64,000 nucleotides of DNA from JAMQPK01 sp963761975. GTDB lineage: Bacteria; Acidobacteriota; Vicinamibacteria; Vicinamibacterales; JAMQPK01. A program made the translations under genes and the position numbers. Shown in pieces: positions 8,518 to 17,899 of this stretch. The first letter of the stretch is position 1. Each line of letters begins with the position of its first letter. A model generated the notes under the pieces. The model ran no database searches. It saw nothing but the letters and a program-made list of their open reading frames with translations, and was not told the DNA's origin. Location: contig CAVXIR010000003.1 of the NCBI GenBank assembly GCA_963761975.1, positions 372,001 through 436,000 on the forward strand, written 5' to 3'.

Positions 8518-10884
8518 ATGCCGCAACATCTGATTCGGTTGCTTGCTGCCGTATTTCTGCTCGCCGTGGCATCTGCCGCCAGCGCTCAGCAGCCATCACC
8601 GAACGTCCTCTTTTATACGCATCCCGCTCGTGAGTGGAACCAGGCGCTGCCGCTTGGCAATGGCAGGCTCGGCGCGATGGTTTTTGGCAATGTGACAGGC
8701 GAGCGGATCCAGCTCAACGAGAACACGCTGTGGATGGGCGGGCCGCGCGACACGAACAACCCCGAGGCGCTGAAGCATCTCGCCGAAGTGCGGCGGCTGC
8801 TGTTTGCCGGCATGCCGGTCGAGGCGTACGCGGTGGCCGAGAAGTACTCGATGGGGCAGCCATTCAGGCTCGAGTCGTATCAGTCGCTCGGCGATCTGAG
8901 GCTCACGTTCGAGCACGAAAGCACGCCCGCCGACTACCGCTTTGAGCTCGATATCGACAGTGCCGTCGCACGTCTGACCTATCGCATCGGCGATGTGCGC
9001 TACACGCGCGAGGTCTTCGTCAGCCACCCGGCCCAGGCGATCGTGCTGCGTATGACCGCCAATGCGCCGGGAAAAATCACGGTCTCGACATGGATCGATC
9101 GGCCGCAGGACGCGACGACGGAGGTCGCATCGAACGATCGCTTGAATCTGGCCGGCGGGCTCGGCGGCGGCAAAGGGATGTCGTTTCTTGCGTCTGTGAA
9201 AGTACTGGCCGATGGTGGAAAGCTCGAGGCGTATCCGGAACGCATTTACGCCGAGCGGGCCAACTCGATGACGCTGGTCGTGACCGCCGCAACGAATTTC
9301 CGCGGCAACGATCATCGCGCCGCGGTGGAGCGAACCCTGTCGGCTGCGGCTGCGACTCCGTACGAAAAGCTGAAGGCCGATCACGTCGCCGACCATCAGA
9401 AGTTCTTCCGCCGCGTCAGCCTTGTGCTTGGCTCGCATCATACCGATCCACTCGCCGGAACGCCCACAGACGAGCGCCTTGAGCGAGTGAAGCAAGGCGA
9501 GACCGATCTGGGACTCGAGGCGCTCTATTTTCGGTTCGGCCGCTACCTGCTGATTGCGAGCAGCCGTCCAGGCGGCCTGCCGGCCAACCTGCAGGGGCTG
9601 TGGAACGACAGCATGTTTCCGCCGTGGGACAGCGACTATCACCTGAACATCAATCTTCAGATGAACTACTGGCCGGCTGAGGTCACCAATCTCGCCGAGC
9701 TGCATCAACCGCTCTTCGATTATCTCGAGACGCTGCGCGAGCCGGGCCGAAAGACGGCGCGTGTGCACTACGGTGCAAACGGGTTCGTCGCGCACCACAT
9801 CAGCGACGTATGGGGATTTACGACGCCCGGCGATCGACCGCGCTCGGGGTTATGGCCCACAGGTGCCGCGTGGTTGACGCAGCACTTATGGGAACACTAT
9901 GTGTTCAAGCCCGATCGCGCGTTTCTCGAAAAAGCCTATCCCGTCATGAAGGAGTCGGCGGAATTCTTTCTGGACTATCTCGTCGAGGATTCGCGCTCAC
10001 CGGGAAGGCTCGTCAGCGGGCCATCGGTTTCGCCCGAGAACCGCTATCGTTTGCCGAACGGGCAAGTCGGCATCCTGTCGATGGGTCCGTCCATGGATCA
10101 TCAGATCATTACCGGCTTGTTCAGGCAGGTGATTCGGGCGAGCGAGATTCTGGGCATCGACACTGAGTTTCGACAGAAGGTCGCGGCGACGCAGAAGAGG
10201 ATTCCTCCACCGGTGATTGGCAAACACGGCCAGATTCAGGAATGGGCTGAGGATTATGACGAGCCCGATCCCGGGCATCGGCACATTTCGCAGTTGTTCG
10301 CGCTTCATCCCGGCGATCAGATCACGGCGCACGGCACTCCGCAGCTCGCAAAAGCCGCTCGCGCGACGATCGAGCGGCGCCTCGCCAACGGCGGCGGCCA
10401 CACAGGTTGGAGCCGCGCGTGGATCATCAACTTCTGGGCGCGTCTGCAGGACGGCAACGAGGCCCATGCGAACTATCAAGCGCTGCTCGCGAAATCGACG
10501 CTGCCCAACTTGTGGGATTTGCATCCGCCATTTCAAATCGACGGCAACTTCGGCGGGACGGCAGGTGTTGCCGAAATGCTTGTGCAGAGCCACGACCGGG
10601 CCATCCATTTTCTCCCTGCCCTGCCGCGTGCCTGGTCTGACGGGCAGTACACCGGACTGCGCGCACGCGGAGGTGTCACCGTCGATGCGGCGTGGGCGTC
10701 CGGCAAGCTGACTTCGGCGACACTGCGGCCCTCGATTGACGGTGTGCAGAAGATTCGGCTGCCGGCCGGCACGACCATTCAAACCGTCCGCTCGGGCGAT
10801 CTCGTGGTCACGTTCCGTCAGCACTCCGACGGCGCGGAGCTTCGACTCGAGGCCGGCCGCACCTATGAAGTGAGCTTCCGCTGA
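8518..10884 (+). CDS. Secreted alpha-L-fucosidase, GH95
   Basis: The start is taken at the ATG at 8518, because the upstream part of the frame is repeat DNA and a signal peptide (hydrophobic core, SAASAQQ) begins here. The 789-residue length is normal for GH95. Family motifs are LPLGNGRLGAMVFG, NINLQMNYWPAE (Asn377 and Asn379), GPSVSPEN (Glu507) and FQIDGNFGG (Asp675). These match in order and spacing the Asn/Glu/Asp catalytic set described for bifidobacterial AfcA. It should cleave terminal fucose from plant or glycan oligosaccharides outside the cytoplasm. The PQQ dehydrogenase gene begins 10 bp downstream. Confidence 0.9.
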   Translation: MPQHLIRLLAAVFLLAVASAASAQQPSPNVLFYTHPAREWNQALPLGNGRLGAMVFGNVTGERIQLNENTLWMGGPRDTNNPEALKHLAEVRRLLFAGMPVEAYAVAEKYSMGQPFRLESYQSLGDLRLTFEHESTPADYRFELDIDSAVARLTYRIGDVRYTREVFVSHPAQAIVLRMTANAPGKITVSTWIDRPQDATTEVASNDRLNLAGGLGGGKGMSFLASVKVLADGGKLEAYPERIYAERANSMTLVVTAATNFRGNDHRAAVERTLSAAAATPYEKLKADHVADHQKFFRRVSLVLGSHHTDPLAGTPTDERLERVKQGETDLGLEALYFRFGRYLLIASSRPGGLPANLQGLWNDSMFPPWDSDYHLNINLQMNYWPAEVTNLAELHQPLFDYLETLREPGRKTARVHYGANGFVAHHISDVWGFTTPGDRPRSGLWPTGAAWLTQHLWEHYVFKPDRAFLEKAYPVMKESAEFFLDYLVEDSRSPGRLVSGPSVSPENRYRLPNGQVGILSMGPSMDHQIITGLFRQVIRASEILGIDTEFRQKVAATQKRIPPPVIGKHGQIQEWAEDYDEPDPGHRHISQLFALHPGDQITAHGTPQLAKAARATIERRLANGGGHTGWSRAWIINFWARLQDGNEAHANYQALLAKSTLPNLWDLHPPFQIDGNFGGTAGVAEMLVQSHDRAIHFLPALPRAWSDGQYTGLRARGGVTVDAAWASGKLTSATLRPSIDGVQKIRLPAGTTIQTVRSGDLVVTFRQHSDGAELRLEAGRTYEVSFR

Positions 10885-10894
10885 CGGAGGGCAA

Positions 10895-12964
10895 ATGCGA
10901 CGCGCGTTGACAACGGCGGTGGGGTTGTTGTGTCTCGGAGTGTTGGCGAACGCGCAATCACCTCAACCGCAAACCCAAGGATACGAGAATCGCTGCGCCG
11001 GGTGCCACGGCGGCGAGATGACCGGCGCGAAGGGACCCTCGATTCTCACCTACGTGCGTTTCCACGTCGACAAGGAACTCACCGAGCTCATCCGCAAAGG
11101 ACATCACAGTGTTCCCCCGCAGATGCCGGACGAGGAACTTCGACAAATTCTCGAGGACGTGCGAAAGCTCGCCGGCACGAATCCCGCCATGGCCACTGGT
11201 GGATACACGGGCAGCCGTCTGCCGGGCCCTCCACCTCCGGTATTCCCGCCGTCGGAGCCGCGGCCCGATGCCCCGGGGATTGGGAGCACCAAACCGACAA
11301 CGATCAAGATGGCCGATGGGAGCTCGCGCACAGGCATCCTTCTTGGGCAATCGCTGACATCCGGCGTCCTTCTCGAGAATGGCGGCACGAAGTTCACGCT
11401 CTTGTCGCGCGACGGCGATGTGTACCGCGAGAAGACGATCGCTCCGAAACGCGACTGGCTTCACTACGACGGCTCGTATACCGGCAATCGCTACAGCACT
11501 CTCGATCAGATCAACCGTTCGAACGTGCAACGCCTCGCGCCGGTCTGGACGTTTCCGATGCCGCAGTCACGGCCGCAGGCCACGCCCGTGGTTGTCGACG
11601 GCATCATGTACGTCCCAGGTTGGAACGCACTTTACGCCCTCGACGCGACGACTGGACGAACGCTGTGGTCATACAGCGAGCCCCGTCATGGCGGCATTGT
11701 CAGCGAGGCCGGTATCGGCGTGAACCGCGGGGCGACCGTTCTCGGCGATCGCGTGTTCATGGTGACCGATCACGCCCACGTGCTGGGATTCAATCGCTTT
11801 ACCGGTCAGCGTCTCTGGGAAGCCGAGATGGGCTCGTATCTCGATTCGTACAGCGCGACATCGCCACCGCTGCCTGTCGGTGATCTGCTCGTCGTCGGTG
11901 TGGCGGGCGGCGAAGAAGGCGCACGCGGATTCCTCGATGCATATCGTGCGTCTACGGGCGAGCGCGTGTGGCGGTTCTACACGATTCCGAAACGCGGGGA
12001 GCCGGGATCGGAAACATGGATCGGGCAGGCACTCGAGCATGGCTGCGGCGCGACATGGATGCCAGGCTCGTACGATCCGGAGCTCGACACGATCTACTGG
12101 GCGATCGGCAACCCGTGCCCCGACTTCGCGGGTGAAGAACGGCTCGGCGACAACCTTTATACGTCGAGCGTTGTCGCGCTCGAAGCAAAGACCGGCCGGC
12201 TGAAGTGGTACTACCAGTTCACGCCGCACGATACGCACGACTGGGATGCCGTGCAGCCGATGGTGCTCGCCGACGAAATGTGGGAAGGAAAGCCAAGAAA
12301 GCTGCTGCTGCACGGCGATCGCAACGGCATCTTCTATGTGCTTGATCGGACGAATGGCCAGGTGCTTCGCACTGGTTTGCTCTCGACGAAGGTCACGTGG
12401 GTGAAAGGCTTCACGCCTGACGGAAAACCCAACGTCGATCCGAGCTCGATCGCCACACAAGAAGGGGTTGCCGCTTGTCCGGGTGGCGGCGGCGGCGCCA
12501 ATTTTCACGCTGCGTCCTACAATCCCGTGACGAAGTTGTTCTACGTTCGAGTTGGCGACACCTGCCAGGTCTACACATCACATCACGATCCCCTTGGCGC
12601 GAGAGGCAACCGCTGGTTCGGCGGCGGTCCGGCATCGGAAAAGGCGCGCGAGACGCTCGCGGCGCTCATGAAGGGATATGCAACGGGTCAGTACATTCGC
12701 GCGATGGATCCGTTCGCGGCGAAAAAGGTCTGGGACATCCCCAATCCTGGCGGTGAGCCTGGAGTGCTGTCGACCGCGAGCGGTCTGGTGTTTCTGCCTG
12801 GCGACGGCGGCTTGATGGTCCTCGACGGCAAGTCAGGCAAGATCCTTCACACGGTGAACCTCGGTCATATCAGTTCGGCGGGTCCGATGACCTACATGGT
12901 CGGCGGCAGGCAATACATCGCGCTGCACGGCATGGAGATGCTCGCGGTTTACGCACTGCACTGA
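10895..12964 (+). CDS. PQQ-dependent dehydrogenase with N-terminal cytochrome c domain
   Basis: The product has 689 residues and starts with ATG after a GGAGG. A signal peptide is followed directly by a haem c site CAGCH (residues 34-38) and a likely distal methionine in PPQMPDEE. The rest is an eight-bladed quinoprotein propeller with repeated strands such as YALDATTGRTLWSY and RLKWYYQFTPHDTHDWD, close to methanol and glucose dehydrogenase types. It would oxidise a periplasmic alcohol or aldose and pass electrons through its own haem to the respiratory chain. Position after the fucosidase suggests that released sugars are a substrate (inference). Confidence 0.88.
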   Translation: MRRALTTAVGLLCLGVLANAQSPQPQTQGYENRCAGCHGGEMTGAKGPSILTYVRFHVDKELTELIRKGHHSVPPQMPDEELRQILEDVRKLAGTNPAMATGGYTGSRLPGPPPPVFPPSEPRPDAPGIGSTKPTTIKMADGSSRTGILLGQSLTSGVLLENGGTKFTLLSRDGDVYREKTIAPKRDWLHYDGSYTGNRYSTLDQINRSNVQRLAPVWTFPMPQSRPQATPVVVDGIMYVPGWNALYALDATTGRTLWSYSEPRHGGIVSEAGIGVNRGATVLGDRVFMVTDHAHVLGFNRFTGQRLWEAEMGSYLDSYSATSPPLPVGDLLVVGVAGGEEGARGFLDAYRASTGERVWRFYTIPKRGEPGSETWIGQALEHGCGATWMPGSYDPELDTIYWAIGNPCPDFAGEERLGDNLYTSSVVALEAKTGRLKWYYQFTPHDTHDWDAVQPMVLADEMWEGKPRKLLLHGDRNGIFYVLDRTNGQVLRTGLLSTKVTWVKGFTPDGKPNVDPSSIATQEGVAACPGGGGGANFHAASYNPVTKLFYVRVGDTCQVYTSHHDPLGARGNRWFGGGPASEKARETLAALMKGYATGQYIRAMDPFAAKKVWDIPNPGGEPGVLSTASGLVFLPGDGGLMVLDGKSGKILHTVNLGHISSAGPMTYMVGGRQYIALHGMEMLAVYALH

Positions 12965-12968
12965 CGTC

Positions 12969-13034
12969 GTTTACCGTTTACCGTTCATCGTTTACTGTCG
13001 CGGCACCGAAACGGTGAACGGAAAATGGCAAACG
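12969..13034. repeat. GTTTACCG inverted word repeat
   Basis: GTTTACCG is repeated in tandem (12969-12993, with variants) and appears in reverse orientation as CGGTGAACG and GCAAACG at 13010-13034. It forms an imperfect hairpin between the PQQ dehydrogenase and the CBS gene, with no T-tract. Confidence 0.6.
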
Positions 13035-13083
13035 CCCGAGCGGCCATGATCTTGCGTACATAGGTACAGAGGAGACTGTACTT

Positions 13084-13509
13084 ATGAAAATTCGCGACGT
13101 GATGACTCCGAACCCGAGAACAGTGTCGCCGGACGATACCATCCAAGCGGCAGCCCGGATTATGCAGACCCAGGATACGGGCGCTGTGCCCGTCGTTCTC
13201 GACGGCCGCGTATTTGCCGTTGTGACCGATCGTGACATCGTCGTCCGAGTGGTTGCCGAAGGCGGCTCTGTATCGAGCCCTGTCCGCGAGATTGCAACCC
13301 GAAGCGTGGTGTGCGCCACTCCTGACATGACGACGCGGGAAGCCAGCGACCTGATGAGCGAGAACCAGATTCGGCGGCTCCCGGTCGTCGAGAATGAGCG
13401 TCTGGTCGGCATTGTTTCGATCGGCGATCTGGCCGTGAAGGAAGGCAAGGACAGCCGCATCGGCGACACCCTTCAAAACATCTCTGAGGGCGTAAAGGAA
13501 AAAATCTGA
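13084..13509 (+). CDS. Tandem CBS-domain protein
   Basis: The 141-residue soluble protein consists of two CBS motifs: residues 1-60 (DVMTPNP, then GAVPVV and VVTDRDIV) and 70-128 (VVCATPDM, QIRRLPVV, GIVSIGDLA). Stand-alone CBS pairs bind adenine nucleotides or sense energy status. The start is supported by an AGGAG about ten bases upstream. It is convergent with the formaldehyde-dehydrogenase-like gene, and nothing in the surroundings names a partner. Confidence 0.9.
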   Translation: MKIRDVMTPNPRTVSPDDTIQAAARIMQTQDTGAVPVVLDGRVFAVVTDRDIVVRVVAEGGSVSSPVREIATRSVVCATPDMTTREASDLMSENQIRRLPVVENERLVGIVSIGDLAVKEGKDSRIGDTLQNISEGVKEKI

Positions 13510-13524
13510 CGCCCTTGGCATAGC

Positions 13525-13603
13525 AGGGATCAGTGATTAGGGATTCGGGATTAGGCGGGTCACGCGTGCTGCGCTAATCCCCAATCCCAAACCCCTAATC
13601 CCT
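13525..13603. repeat. Convergent-gene hairpin of GGGATTAGG words
   Basis: AGGGATCAGTGATTAGGGATT and GGGATTAGG on the left pair with CTAATCCCCAATCCC and CCTAATCCCT on the right. The block fills the whole gap between two convergent genes and could act as a bidirectional terminator, although T-runs are missing. Confidence 0.65.
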
Positions 13604-13605
13604 CT

Positions 13606-14778
13606 CTAGGGTTTCAGCACCACCTTCAGGCAGTCGTCTTCCTTGTTATTGAAGATGTCGTACCCCTCTGGCGCATCGTCCAGCCGCATCCGGTGAGTGA
13701 TGACGAAGCTTGGATCGATTTGCCGCTTGGCGATGCGCTCGAGGAGCGGGCGCATGTAGCGATGCACGTGCGTCTGTCCCGATCGAATCGTCAGCGCGCG
13801 GTTCACGATGGCCCCCATCGGAAATTTATCGATGAAGCCCCCGTAGACGCCGGCGACGGCAATTGTCCCGCCGCTGCGGCACGCGAGGATCGCTTGCCGC
13901 AGTGCGACGGGCCGATCGGTCTCGAGCATCAGCGTCGTCTTCACCCGATCGTATGCTCCGGCAATTCCTGGGGCGTGACCCTCCATGCCCACAGCGTCGA
14001 TGCACGCATCCGGACCCCGGCCGCCCGTCATGCTGTCGAGTGCGTCGCGCACGTCCACCCCTTCGTAGTTGATGATCTCGGCCGCACCCGCCCGGTCGCG
14101 CGCCATTTGGAGCCGATACGGAAAGCGATCGATGGCGATGACACGCTCGGCGCCAAGGAGGTACGCGCTGGCAATCGCAAACTGACCGACCGGACCGCAA
14201 CCCCACACCGCGACGACATCACCCGGCTGAATATTGCACGCCTCAGCCGCCATGTAGCCAGTTGGGAAAATATCTGAGAGGAACAGGACCTGCTCGTCGG
14301 TGAGCTCCTCAGGCACCTTGAGCGGGCCGATGTCGGCAAACGGTACTCGCGCATACTCGGCCTGGCCCCCGGCATAGCCCCCCAGCATGTGCGAGTAGCC
14401 GAACATGCCGCAGGGCGAGTAGCCCCACATCTTCTCGGCCATCCATGCGTTGGGATTCGAATTCTCGCAGAGCGAATAGTTCTCGCGTTCGCATTGTGCG
14501 CAGTTGCCGCAGGCAATCGGAAACGGCACCACTACGCGGTCGCCGATGTGAAGGTTGTTCACGCCGGGGCCAACCTCGACGACCTCGCCCATGAACTCGT
14601 GACCGAGGACATCTCCGCGCTTCATGGACGGAATGAACCCGTTATAAAGGTGAAGGTCCGAGCCGCAGATCGCTGTGCTGGTGATGCGGACGATCGCATC
14701 CCGCGAGTTCAGGATTGTTGGCTCGGGCACGTCTTCAACCTGTACCCGTTTTGTTCCATGCCACGTCGTCGCCTTCAT
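13606..14778 (-). CDS. Zn-dependent dehydrogenase, glutathione-independent formaldehyde dehydrogenase-like
   Basis: The product has 390 residues. Zinc-ligand motifs are CGSDLHLY and GHEFMGEV; the structural zinc loop is CGNCAQCERENYSLC followed by a longer GYSHMLGGYAGGQAEYARVP segment, characteristic of the formaldehyde-dismutase/FDH-like subfamily. The NAD loop is WGCGPVGQ. It likely oxidises an aldehyde or alcohol with NAD. Its ATG overlaps the stop of the upstream membrane-protein gene (ATGA), so the two are translated together. Confidence 0.85.
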   Translation of the reverse strand: MKATTWHGTKRVQVEDVPEPTILNSRDAIVRITSTAICGSDLHLYNGFIPSMKRGDVLGHEFMGEVVEVGPGVNNLHIGDRVVVPFPIACGNCAQCERENYSLCENSNPNAWMAEKMWGYSPCGMFGYSHMLGGYAGGQAEYARVPFADIGPLKVPEELTDEQVLFLSDIFPTGYMAAEACNIQPGDVVAVWGCGPVGQFAIASAYLLGAERVIAIDRFPYRLQMARDRAGAAEIINYEGVDVRDALDSMTGGRGPDACIDAVGMEGHAPGIAGAYDRVKTTLMLETDRPVALRQAILACRSGGTIAVAGVYGGFIDKFPMGAIVNRALTIRSGQTHVHRYMRPLLERIAKRQIDPSFVITHRMRLDDAPEGYDIFNNKEDDCLKVVLKP

Positions 14779-15506
14779 TGCAGCACCTCGACCAGTTTCT
14801 TGACTTCCTCCGGATCGCGGGCGGGCTGCGCCGGCCTCCTAAGTCCCGGACCGTCGGACACTGGAATCTCGCCGATCTCGGCATACTGTTTGAATCGCCG
14901 CAATTCTTCGCGAATGGCGCTCCTGGATTCGCTGCTCGACAACCGCACCTCGGTCCCGCGCGCTCCCGGCGCGGGCTCGAAGCGCACCGAGTAGTTCCTC
15001 TTGAGCCTGCCCAGCCCCGATTCGCACCACCGTATCCAGGCGGGTTCAACCATTTCCAATGGCAATTTGATGGTGATGGCCTGATCTCCGGTCACGCGGC
15101 CGATGCCGTCGAACGCCTCATCGGGTGGGCTCATCGACTGTGCCGCCAGGACGTCAATCGCCGTGACGCCGAGCACGGCGAGCGTGGCCAGCGCGAGTCG
15201 CGGCTCGTCGGTGCGTTTGGCGTAGGCGGCCCGCCCGAGCGTGGCGAGATCGATGGCATCACCGCCGACACGAGACCAGAGCCACATCGTCTCGCGGGGC
15301 TGCGTAAGAATTCCCAAACCATTCGCCATCTCGCGAGCGCCGTAGGCGCGAAGGGTTGCGCGTGTCCGCAGATCTGGGGAGATGCCGATGAGTCGTGCGA
15401 CCTGTCGTGGTGCCAAAAGCTCCGCGGCGCCGAGCGCGATGCTGAACCAGCCCAGCGCCAGCGACAGGGCGGGCATGCCGTCGGATCCGTAGTCTTTGCG
15501 TTGCAT
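14775..15506 (-). CDS. Membrane protein with C-terminal SRPBCC/cyclase-like domain
   Basis: The start at 15506 (MQRKDYG) is preferred; the frame runs further upstream through low-probability sequence. The 243-residue protein has about four hydrophobic helices in its first 130 residues (ALSLALGWFSIALGAAELL; LALATLAVLGVTAIDVLAA). A polar C-terminal region ends RRFKQYAEIGEIPVSDG, resembling the final helix of polyketide-cyclase/dehydrase (SRPBCC) proteins. Function is unknown. The ATGA overlap with the dehydrogenase gene implies a common role. Confidence 0.65.
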   Translation of the reverse strand: MQRKDYGSDGMPALSLALGWFSIALGAAELLAPRQVARLIGISPDLRTRATLRAYGAREMANGLGILTQPRETMWLWSRVGGDAIDLATLGRAAYAKRTDEPRLALATLAVLGVTAIDVLAAQSMSPPDEAFDGIGRVTGDQAITIKLPLEMVEPAWIRWCESGLGRLKRNYSVRFEPAPGARGTEVRLSSSESRSAIREELRRFKQYAEIGEIPVSDGPGLRRPAQPARDPEEVKKLVEVLQ

Positions 15507-15664
15507 GGGTGTGCCTCCGTGTGGGTCCCTCTTGCTGGGTGCAATCACCGAGCCGACCGGAGCTGACGGGTTTCGTTCGCGAGACAGTGCGGACCTGTCG
15601 GGTTTCGCTTCACGCCGCCCGCGCAATGTTGGAAGCTGATTCCGGTCGGTGTCCGAGAAGGTGC

Positions 15665-15708
15665 TTGACATGTTATTTCTTTAGCAGTAGTGTTATAAAA
15701 ATAACATG
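15665..15708 (+). promoter_or_regulatory. Promoter and BlaI-type operator of the first BlaI gene
   Basis: TTGACA at 15665-15670 is followed after 17 bp by a weak -10 (TAGTGT). The palindrome TGTTATAAAAATAACA covers 15691-15706 and touches the start codon. A wider perfect inverted repeat pairs CATGTTATTT (15669-15678) with AAATAACATG (15699-15708). The predicted transcript start is within about 10 nt of the ATG, so the message would be almost leaderless. The identical 16-mer occurs at 28242-28257. Confidence 0.75.
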
Positions 15709-16107
15709 ACACCCAAGTCCGGAAGTGACCCTGCCGGCCTCACCCGGCGCGAGCGCCAGATCATGGACATCCTTTACAGGCGTGGCCGGGCAACGGCGAC
15801 CGGGGTGATGGACGAGCTGCCGGGTCACCCTCACTACTCGACGGTGCGCACGCAACTGCGTGTGCTCGAAGAGAAAGGGCACGTGACCCACGAAGAGCAG
15901 GGACTTAGGTACGTTTACGTACCGGCGACACCCCGTCGGGCGGCACGCAAGTCGGCGCTCAGACACCTTGTCGACACATTTTTCGACGGTTCTGCGGAGC
16001 AGGTCGTTGCGGCTGTGCTGGGCGGGGAAGGCGCGAAGCTTTCAGACGAAGAACTCGATCGCATTGCGGAGCTCGTCGACAGAGCCAAGAAAGAGGGAAG
16101 CCGATGA
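15706..16107 (+). CDS. BlaI/MecI/CopY-family repressor (pair 1)
   Basis: The 133-residue protein has a BlaI-type winged helix (LTRRERQIMDILYRRG; YSTVRTQLRVLEEKGHV; YVYVPATP) and a C-terminal dimerisation helix region with FFDGSAEQVVAAVL. BlaI proteins bind a palindrome in their own promoter and are released when a BlaR1-type protease cleaves them. An operator-like palindrome overlaps the start codon. The next gene, an M56 protease, begins in an ATGA overlap, as in bla/mec systems. Confidence 0.92.
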   Translation: MTPKSGSDPAGLTRRERQIMDILYRRGRATATGVMDELPGHPHYSTVRTQLRVLEEKGHVTHEEQGLRYVYVPATPRRAARKSALRHLVDTFFDGSAEQVVAAVLGGEGAKLSDEELDRIAELVDRAKKEGSR

Positions 16108-17753
16108 AGATGTCCTTGATTGTCTTCGGAGCGCTGGCGATGACTATCCTGATGCGCCGGCGATCGGCTGCGCTGCGCCATTGGGTGCTGGCTGCCGGCG
16201 TCGCGTGCGCGGCAGCGAGCCCGGTTCTGGCGACGATCGTCCCCGCTTGGAGGTTGCCATTCGGGACGCCCGCGGCGTTTGTGACCTATCAGACCGACTC
16301 CGACACCGCGGCGTCTGCGCCCTCCGTGTCCCGGCCGTTGGCCACATCGAGCGGCACACCTCTCGCGACAGTGCGTCGCAGCGTCTCACCCGCCGGCTCG
16401 TTCGATGTCGCAGCGATGCTCGCGTGGGTCTGGACTGGTGGCGTTGCGGTAAGCATTGGAATTCTCCTGGTCGGTCTTCTCAGGCTGTCATGGCTGGCCA
16501 TGCGCGCGCGCCGGGTCACCGACGGGCGTTGGGCCGATCTCGCGAAGGAAATCTCGGAGACCTCCGGCCTGCGGCGTCCCGTGACGCTGCTTCAGAGCAG
16601 TCACCCGTCACTGCTCGTGACATGGGGATTCGCTCGCCCCAAGGTGATCCTTCCAGCAACGGCCGACGAGTGGTCTGACGAACGCGCGCGTGTGGTGATG
16701 TCGCACGAACTGGCGCACATCCGCCGCGGCGACTGGATCGTGCAGTTGTCGGCCGAACTGCTGCGCGCCTTCTATTGGTTCAATCCCCTGTTGTGGGTGG
16801 CGTGCCGGCGGCTTCGCCTCGAAAGCGAGCACGCCTGCGATGATGAAGTGATGAGCCAGGGTGTCGAAGGGGCGGATTATGCGACACACCTCATCGACCT
16901 CGCACGCGCCCTCAATCATCGCCGACACATCTGGTTTCCTGCGCCAGCCATGGCGCGTCCGTCGAGTCTCGAAAGGAGGGTCCGCGCCATGTTGAACAAC
17001 GGCCTCGATCGAGGGCCTATTACCAACGCCACCAGAACCGTGATTTTCGCGCTGCTGTTTGCCGTGACCGCCGCAGTTGCCGCCGCACAAAGTGGCTTCG
17101 TCAGCTTCACCGGTCGAGTGCTGGACGATCAAAGCCGCGGTGTCTCCGGCGTGGCGGTGACGCTCGCGAACGTCGCGCGACAGGCGAAATATGAAGTGAA
17201 AACGTTTGGCGACGGCCGTTTTGAGTTCGTCGGTCTGCCGCCGGGTCAGTACAAGATCGAAGTACTGGGTGCTGGATTCCAGTCGGTCAAGGAGGATCTG
17301 ACGATTGGTAACCAGAACGTCCAACGCGATTTCCGAATGAAGCTCGGGATGCTCCAGGAAACGGTTACGCTCCGCTTCAGTCCATCCGAAACGGGCAAGG
17401 AGCCAATCCGCGATGCCCCGACTGTCGGGCAAGGTATTGAGCCGGTGAAGAAGGAGTGCGTTGCCTCACCGGAAGGTGGCCGCATCGTGCCTCCGAAGAA
17501 AATACGCGACGCGAGCCCCTACTATCCGTCGGCGTTGCGCGGCGCCTGGACGGAAGGATCCGTCATCCTGGAGGCCCGCATCGGACTCGACGGCTACGTC
17601 GCCGACGTCAACATTCTCCGCACGCCGCAGCCGGATCTCGCGCAATCGGCGGTTGCTGCCGTGCGTGAGTGGAGATTCACGGAGACGCTTTTGAACTGCA
17701 CGCCGGTGGAGGTCACGATGACCGTCACGGTGAACTTCCAGCGCGGAAGCTGA
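16104..17753 (+). CDS. M56 (BlaR1-like) metalloprotease with CnaB and TonB C-terminal modules
   Basis: The 549-residue protein has N-terminal membrane helices, then the M56 zinc site HELAH (201-205) with a downstream acidic ligand region ESEHACDDE (240-248). A further membrane helix (VIFALLFAVTAAVAAAQ) lies near 315-330. Instead of a penicillin-binding sensor, the extracytoplasmic part carries a CnaB/carboxypeptidase-regulatory fold (FTGRVLDDQSRGVSG, about 336-420) and a TonB C-terminal domain (YYPSALRGAWTEGSVILEA to the end, about 470-549). By family logic it degrades the BlaI encoded just upstream in response to an envelope signal. Confidence 0.85.
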   Translation: MKMSLIVFGALAMTILMRRRSAALRHWVLAAGVACAAASPVLATIVPAWRLPFGTPAAFVTYQTDSDTAASAPSVSRPLATSSGTPLATVRRSVSPAGSFDVAAMLAWVWTGGVAVSIGILLVGLLRLSWLAMRARRVTDGRWADLAKEISETSGLRRPVTLLQSSHPSLLVTWGFARPKVILPATADEWSDERARVVMSHELAHIRRGDWIVQLSAELLRAFYWFNPLLWVACRRLRLESEHACDDEVMSQGVEGADYATHLIDLARALNHRRHIWFPAPAMARPSSLERRVRAMLNNGLDRGPITNATRTVIFALLFAVTAAVAAAQSGFVSFTGRVLDDQSRGVSGVAVTLANVARQAKYEVKTFGDGRFEFVGLPPGQYKIEVLGAGFQSVKEDLTIGNQNVQRDFRMKLGMLQETVTLRFSPSETGKEPIRDAPTVGQGIEPVKKECVASPEGGRIVPPKKIRDASPYYPSALRGAWTEGSVILEARIGLDGYVADVNILRTPQPDLAQSAVAAVREWRFTETLLNCTPVEVTMTVTVNFQRGS

Positions 17754-17765
17754 AGACATTTCTGT

Positions 17766-17810
17766 GAGGCGCGTGCGATGTTTGCACATCGCACGCGCCT
17801 CTCGATTTTT
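17766..17810 (+). terminator. Strong intrinsic terminator after the M56 gene
   Basis: A perfect 15-bp stem pairs 17766-17780 (GAGGCGCGTGCGATG) with 17787-17801, with a six-base loop TTTGCA. It is followed by TCGATTTTT. It begins 12 bp after the stop codon and ends the BlaI/M56 operon. Confidence 0.92.
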
Positions 17811-17899
17811 CCTTCCCGTTCTTGCGCGGGCCAAACCGCGCAGCCACGTGCAGCGCGGCGAACGTTGCGTGGCAGTTGGATTGCACCCCACGCGCGCGC

